Below, piece after piece: positions 60,912 to 64,000 of a stretch of DNA of 64,000 nucleotides; position 1 is the stretch's first letter; every line of letters starts with the position of its first letter. Source of the stretch: Mycobacterium terramassiliense (GTDB lineage Bacteria; Actinomycetota; Actinomycetes; Mycobacteriales; Mycobacteriaceae); NCBI RefSeq assembly GCF_900157385.1, contig NZ_LT717700.1:1284112-1348111 (forward strand). Direction: 5' to 3'. Made by a program: the position numbers and the translations under genes. Below the pieces are notes generated by a model, which searched no databases, was not told the origin of the DNA, and saw only the letters and a list, made by a program, of their open reading frames with translations.

Positions 60912-61624
60912 GCCTGACAGAAGAGACCACAGCGGCCGAACAAGCGCCCCTGGACGCACCGGCGGTTCTGTCCGCGGAGGGCCTGAGCAGCTTCCAACCA
61001 CCGGCGGGACGGGTCCTGCTGGTCTGGGACGCTCCCAACCTCGACATGGGCCTGGGCTCCATCTTGGGCCGCCGCCCGACGGCCCTGGAGCGCCCGCGTT
61101 TCGACGCCCTCGGCCGCTGGCTGCTGGCGCGCACCGCGGAGGTCAGCGCCGGTCGCCCCGGCGTCGTGATCGAACCCGAGGCCACCGTGTTCACCAACAT
61201 CGCGCCGGGCAGCGCCGACGTCGTCCGGCCGTGGGTGGACGCGCTGCGCAACGTGGGCTTCGCCGTCTTCGCCAAGCCGAAGATCGACGAGGACAGCGAC
61301 GTTGACCACGACATGCTCGCCCACATCGCGCAGCGGCACCAGGAGGGGCTGGCGGCGCTGGTGGTGGCCTCGGCCGACGGCCAGGCCTTCCGGCAACCGC
61401 TGGAGGAAATCTCGCAAACCGGGGTATCCGTCCAAGTGATCGGATTTCGCGAACACGCGAGTTGGGCGCTAGCGTCGGATACCTTGGACTTCGTCGACCT
61501 GGAAGACATCGCCGGTGTTTTCCGGGAACCGTTGCCACGGATCGGTCTAGATTCGCTGCCTGATCAGGGGGCTTGGCTGCAGCCGTTCCGGCCGCTGTCC
61601 GCCCTGTTGACCACGCGTGTGTGA
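60908..61624 (+). CDS. NYN-domain protein (Rv0207c)
   Basis: 238 residues, translationally coupled to trmB. NYN/PIN-like nuclease domain: VLLVWDAPNLDMG with the first acidic residue, DSDVDHDMLAHI and VVASADGQAFRQPL with further Asp residues that would bind metal. This family cleaves RNA. It lies 48 bp before mmpL3, and the gene order is conserved across mycobacteria, although any link to lipid export is unexplained. Confidence 0.85.
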   Translation: MSLTEETTAAEQAPLDAPAVLSAEGLSSFQPPAGRVLLVWDAPNLDMGLGSILGRRPTALERPRFDALGRWLLARTAEVSAGRPGVVIEPEATVFTNIAPGSADVVRPWVDALRNVGFAVFAKPKIDEDSDVDHDMLAHIAQRHQEGLAALVVASADGQAFRQPLEEISQTGVSVQVIGFREHASWALASDTLDFVDLEDIAGVFREPLPRIGLDSLPDQGAWLQPFRPLSALLTTRV

Positions 61625-61672
61625 GACTGGAAAACAATGCGCGGGTCGCTAGCGATCCAGTAAGGAGCTTAC

Positions 61673-64000
61673 GTGTTCGCCTGGTGGGGTCGAACCGTGT
61701 ACCGCTACCGGTACATAGTGATCGGGGTCATGGTGGCCCTGTGCCTCGGCGGCGGCGTCTTCGGCATGAGCCTGGGCAAGCACGTCACGCAGAGCGGTTA
61801 CTACGACGAGGGCAGCCAGTCCGTGAAGGCCTCGGTGCTGGGCGACCAGACCTACGGCCGCGACCGAACCAGCCACATCGTCGCCACGTTCACCGCTCCA
61901 GACGGCAAGACCGTCGACGACCCGGCGTGGCGCGACAAAGTCGTCGCCGAGCTCAACAAGTTCAAGAACGACCATCCCGACCAGGTCGTCGGGTGGGCCG
62001 GCTGGCTGGCCCTGTCGGACCCCGCCGACGCGCCGCCGCTGATCAAGGGGATGGCCACCGAGGACAAGAAGCACACCTTCGTCAGCATCCCCCTGAAGGG
62101 CAATGACGACGACACCATCCTCAACAACTACAAGGCGATCGCGCCCGATCTGCAGAAGCTCGACGGCGGCACCGTAGAGCTCGCCGGCCTGGAGCCGATC
62201 GCCAACGCATTGACCGGCACCATCGCCACCGACCAGCGCCGCATGGAGGTGCTCGCGCTGCCACTGGTGACGGTGGTGCTGTTCCTGGTGTTCGGCGGCG
62301 CGGTCGCCGCGGGCCTACCGGCCATCGTGGGCGGGCTCAGCATCGCAGGCGCGTTGGGCATCCTGCGGTTCGCCGCCATGTTCGGGCCGGTGCACTTCTT
62401 CGCCCAGCCGGTGGTCTCGCTGATCGGTCTGGGTATCGCCATCGACTACGGGCTGTTCGTGGTGAGCCGGTTCCGGGAAGAGATCGCCGAGGGCTACGAC
62501 ACCGAGGCCGCCGTGCGGCGTACCGTCATGACGGCCGGTCGCACCGTCACCTTCTCGGCGGTGCTGATCATCGCCTCGAGCGCCAGCCTGCTGGTGCTGC
62601 CGCAGGGTTTCGTGCATTCGCTGGTCTACGCGATCTTCGCCGCGGTGGGCCTCGCGGCGCTGCTGTCCATCACGTTGCTGCCGGCCTGCCTGGGCATCCT
62701 CGGCCGCCACGTCGACGCCTTGGGCGTGCGGACCGCGTTCCGCGTTCCGTTCCTGCGGAACTGGAAGGTGTCGCGCGCCTACCTCAACTGGCTCGCGGAC
62801 CGGCTGCAGAAGACCAAGACCCGGGAAGAGGTCGAGGCCGGGTTCTGGGGCAAGCTGGTCAACTTCGTGATGAAGCGGCCGCTGGCGTTCGCCATCCCGA
62901 TCGCCGTCGGCATGATCCTGCTGGTCATCCCGCTGGGCAACCTGTCGTTCGGTGGCATGAGCGAGAAGTACCTGCCGCCCAACAACCCCGTCCGCCTGGC
63001 GCAGGAGCACTTCGACAAGCTCTTCCCCGGTTACCGGACCGAGCAACTGACCGTGGTGATCAAGAGTGACAACGGCAGCAAGGTCACCGACCAGCAGGTT
63101 GCCGATATCCGCAACAGAATCGCGCCGATCACCGGATTCACCGACAAGGTCTGGCAGGAGCGGGCGTGCCCCACCATCGCCGGCAACCCCTGCGTCAACG
63201 GCCCGAACGGGACGACACAGCCCAAAGACGACTCCGTGCGGGTGATCCAGAACGGCCTGTCCAATCGCAATGACGCCGCCAAGAAGATCGGCGAACTGCG
63301 GGCGATAAGCCCCCCGAAGGGGCTCAGCCTCCTGGTCGGCGGCACGCCGGCCCTCGAGCAGGACAGCATCCAAAGCTTGTTCGACAGGGCTCCCCTGATG
63401 CTGGTCCTGTTGCTGAGCGCCACCATGCTGTTGATGTTCCTCGCGTTCGGGTCGGTGGTGTTGCCGATCAAGGCGACGGTGATGAGTGCTCTGACGCTCG
63501 GGTCCACGCTGGGCATTCTCACGTGGATATTCGTCGACGGGCACTTCTCCACGTGGCTGAACTTCACACCGACACCGCTCATGGTGGTGCTGATCGCGCT
63601 GGTCGTCGCCGTGGGTTTCGGCCTCGCCACCGATTACGAGGTGTTCCTGGTGTCCCGGATGGTCGAGGCCCGCGAACGCGGCATGTCCACCGCCGAGGCC
63701 ATCCGGATCGGCACCGCCACCACCGGGCGCCTGATCACGGCAGCCGCGCTGGTCCTCGCCGTGGTGGCCGGTTCATTCGTGTTCTCCGACCTCGTGCTGA
63801 TGAAGTACCTGGCCTTCGGGTTGATGGCCGCGCTGCTGCTGGACGCGACCGTGGTGCGCATGTTCCTGGTGCCCTCGGTGATGAAGCTGCTCGGCGACGA
63901 CTGCTGGTGGGCCCCCCGCTGGGCCCGGCGCCTGCAGGACCGGCTCGGGCTGGGCGAGATCGACCTCCCCGACGAGCGCAAGCGGCCCACCCTCAACGGG
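61673..64000 (+). CDS. mmpL3: Trehalose-monomycolate flippase MmpL3 (truncated by window edge)
   Basis: 776 residues are visible of roughly 940. GTG 61673 is preceded by AAGGAGC. RND-superfamily transporter: first transmembrane helix at about 12-34, porter-like periplasmic domains at 40-190 and 400-545, and two blocks of helices. The proton-relay pairs Asp258-Tyr259 (GIAIDYGLF) and Asp654-Tyr655 (GLATDYEVF) are intact. Exports trehalose monomycolate for the mycomembrane. The palindrome TCGCTAGCGA at 61646-61655 precedes the ribosome-binding site. The long cytoplasmic C-terminal tail lies beyond the window. Confidence 0.96.
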   Translation, partial: MFAWWGRTVYRYRYIVIGVMVALCLGGGVFGMSLGKHVTQSGYYDEGSQSVKASVLGDQTYGRDRTSHIVATFTAPDGKTVDDPAWRDKVVAELNKFKNDHPDQVVGWAGWLALSDPADAPPLIKGMATEDKKHTFVSIPLKGNDDDTILNNYKAIAPDLQKLDGGTVELAGLEPIANALTGTIATDQRRMEVLALPLVTVVLFLVFGGAVAAGLPAIVGGLSIAGALGILRFAAMFGPVHFFAQPVVSLIGLGIAIDYGLFVVSRFREEIAEGYDTEAAVRRTVMTAGRTVTFSAVLIIASSASLLVLPQGFVHSLVYAIFAAVGLAALLSITLLPACLGILGRHVDALGVRTAFRVPFLRNWKVSRAYLNWLADRLQKTKTREEVEAGFWGKLVNFVMKRPLAFAIPIAVGMILLVIPLGNLSFGGMSEKYLPPNNPVRLAQEHFDKLFPGYRTEQLTVVIKSDNGSKVTDQQVADIRNRIAPITGFTDKVWQERACPTIAGNPCVNGPNGTTQPKDDSVRVIQNGLSNRNDAAKKIGELRAISPPKGLSLLVGGTPALEQDSIQSLFDRAPLMLVLLLSATMLLMFLAFGSVVLPIKATVMSALTLGSTLGILTWIFVDGHFSTWLNFTPTPLMVVLIALVVAVGFGLATDYEVFLVSRMVEARERGMSTAEAIRIGTATTGRLITAAALVLAVVAGSFVFSDLVLMKYLAFGLMAALLLDATVVRMFLVPSVMKLLGDDCWWAPRWARRLQDRLGLGEIDLPDERKRPTLNG

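Noticed and set aside
1..64000. tRNA, rRNA, riboswitch, insertion sequence or prophage genes
   Set aside because: No cloverleaf, rRNA-like stretch, known riboswitch core, transposase or integrase motif was seen by eye on either strand; a covariance-model search was not possible.

Overview
The window is high-GC (roughly two thirds G+C) actinobacterial chromosome. It can be assigned to Mycobacterium with confidence: FabG4, HtdX, LpqI, AftD, R2lox, FadE4, PgfA, TmaT, PckA and MmpL3 orthologues lie in the same relative order as M. tuberculosis H37Rv Rv0243 down to Rv0206c, recalled from memory and here read in the reverse orientation. Two PE_PGRS genes argue for a slow grower outside the classical M. 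avium lineage; I do not assign a species.

Layout. 1-2.6 kb: the start of fadA2 diverges from fabG4-htdX (fatty-acid reduction and dehydration). 2.6-5.7 kb: a leftward lpqI-tetR-clc group. 5.8-12.4 kb: two small DUF2613-type membrane proteins, a 6 x 54 bp palindromic repeat array, aftD (arabinofuranosyltransferase) and a lipase-maturation-factor-like protein. 12.4-15.7 kb: accessory insert with a frameshifted beta-propeller-like gene and an acetolactate-synthase-like gene. 15.8-20.8 kb: gabD1, then leftward fadE4-tetR-R2lox. 20.8-23.4 kb: php (phosphotriesterase-like lactonase) coupled to a CoA ligase. 23.3-31.3 kb: envelope-lipid genes tmaT, pgfA, Rv0226c, Rv0225, mtrP, then a steroid/lipid-type aldehyde dehydrogenase. 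31.3-37.8 kb: accessory island with a crotonase, a small ORF plus TetR, two tandem PE_PGRS genes, an unknown 98-aa protein and a CoA ligase. 37.8-43.9 kb: leftward run of a methyltransferase, a Moco oxidoreductase, a membrane protein, lipC, WS/DGAT and echA1. 44.1-55.3 kb: lipW, an amidohydrolase/CoA-transferase pair, Rv0216 and fadE3 around a second repeat array, a CD225 protein, crotonase-fadD4, and a SoxR-type regulator divergent from an SDR plus a QueA-like gene. 55.3-64 kb: pckA, two GTPase-like genes, then trmB-NYN-mmpL3, with mmpL3 running off the right end.

The conserved genes fit one theme, building and exporting the mycolic-acid/arabinogalactan envelope: AftD makes the arabinan, TmaT acetylates trehalose monomycolate, PgfA and MtrP assist, and MmpL3 flips it. 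Around them sits acyl-CoA metabolism (FadA2, FabG4, HtdX, four CoA ligases, three crotonases, FadE3/FadE4, lipases).

The least explained features are a 41-45 bp REP-like palindrome present in 11 copies at four loci (upstream of aftD, inside a fadD coding sequence, in the Rv0216/fadE3 divergent promoter and at a tetR-clc junction), a SoxR-controlled SDR/QueA-like pair with a leaderless MerR-type promoter, and a promoter-small-ORF-TetR unit at 32.2 kb. No rRNA, tRNA, CRISPR array or insertion sequence was seen.
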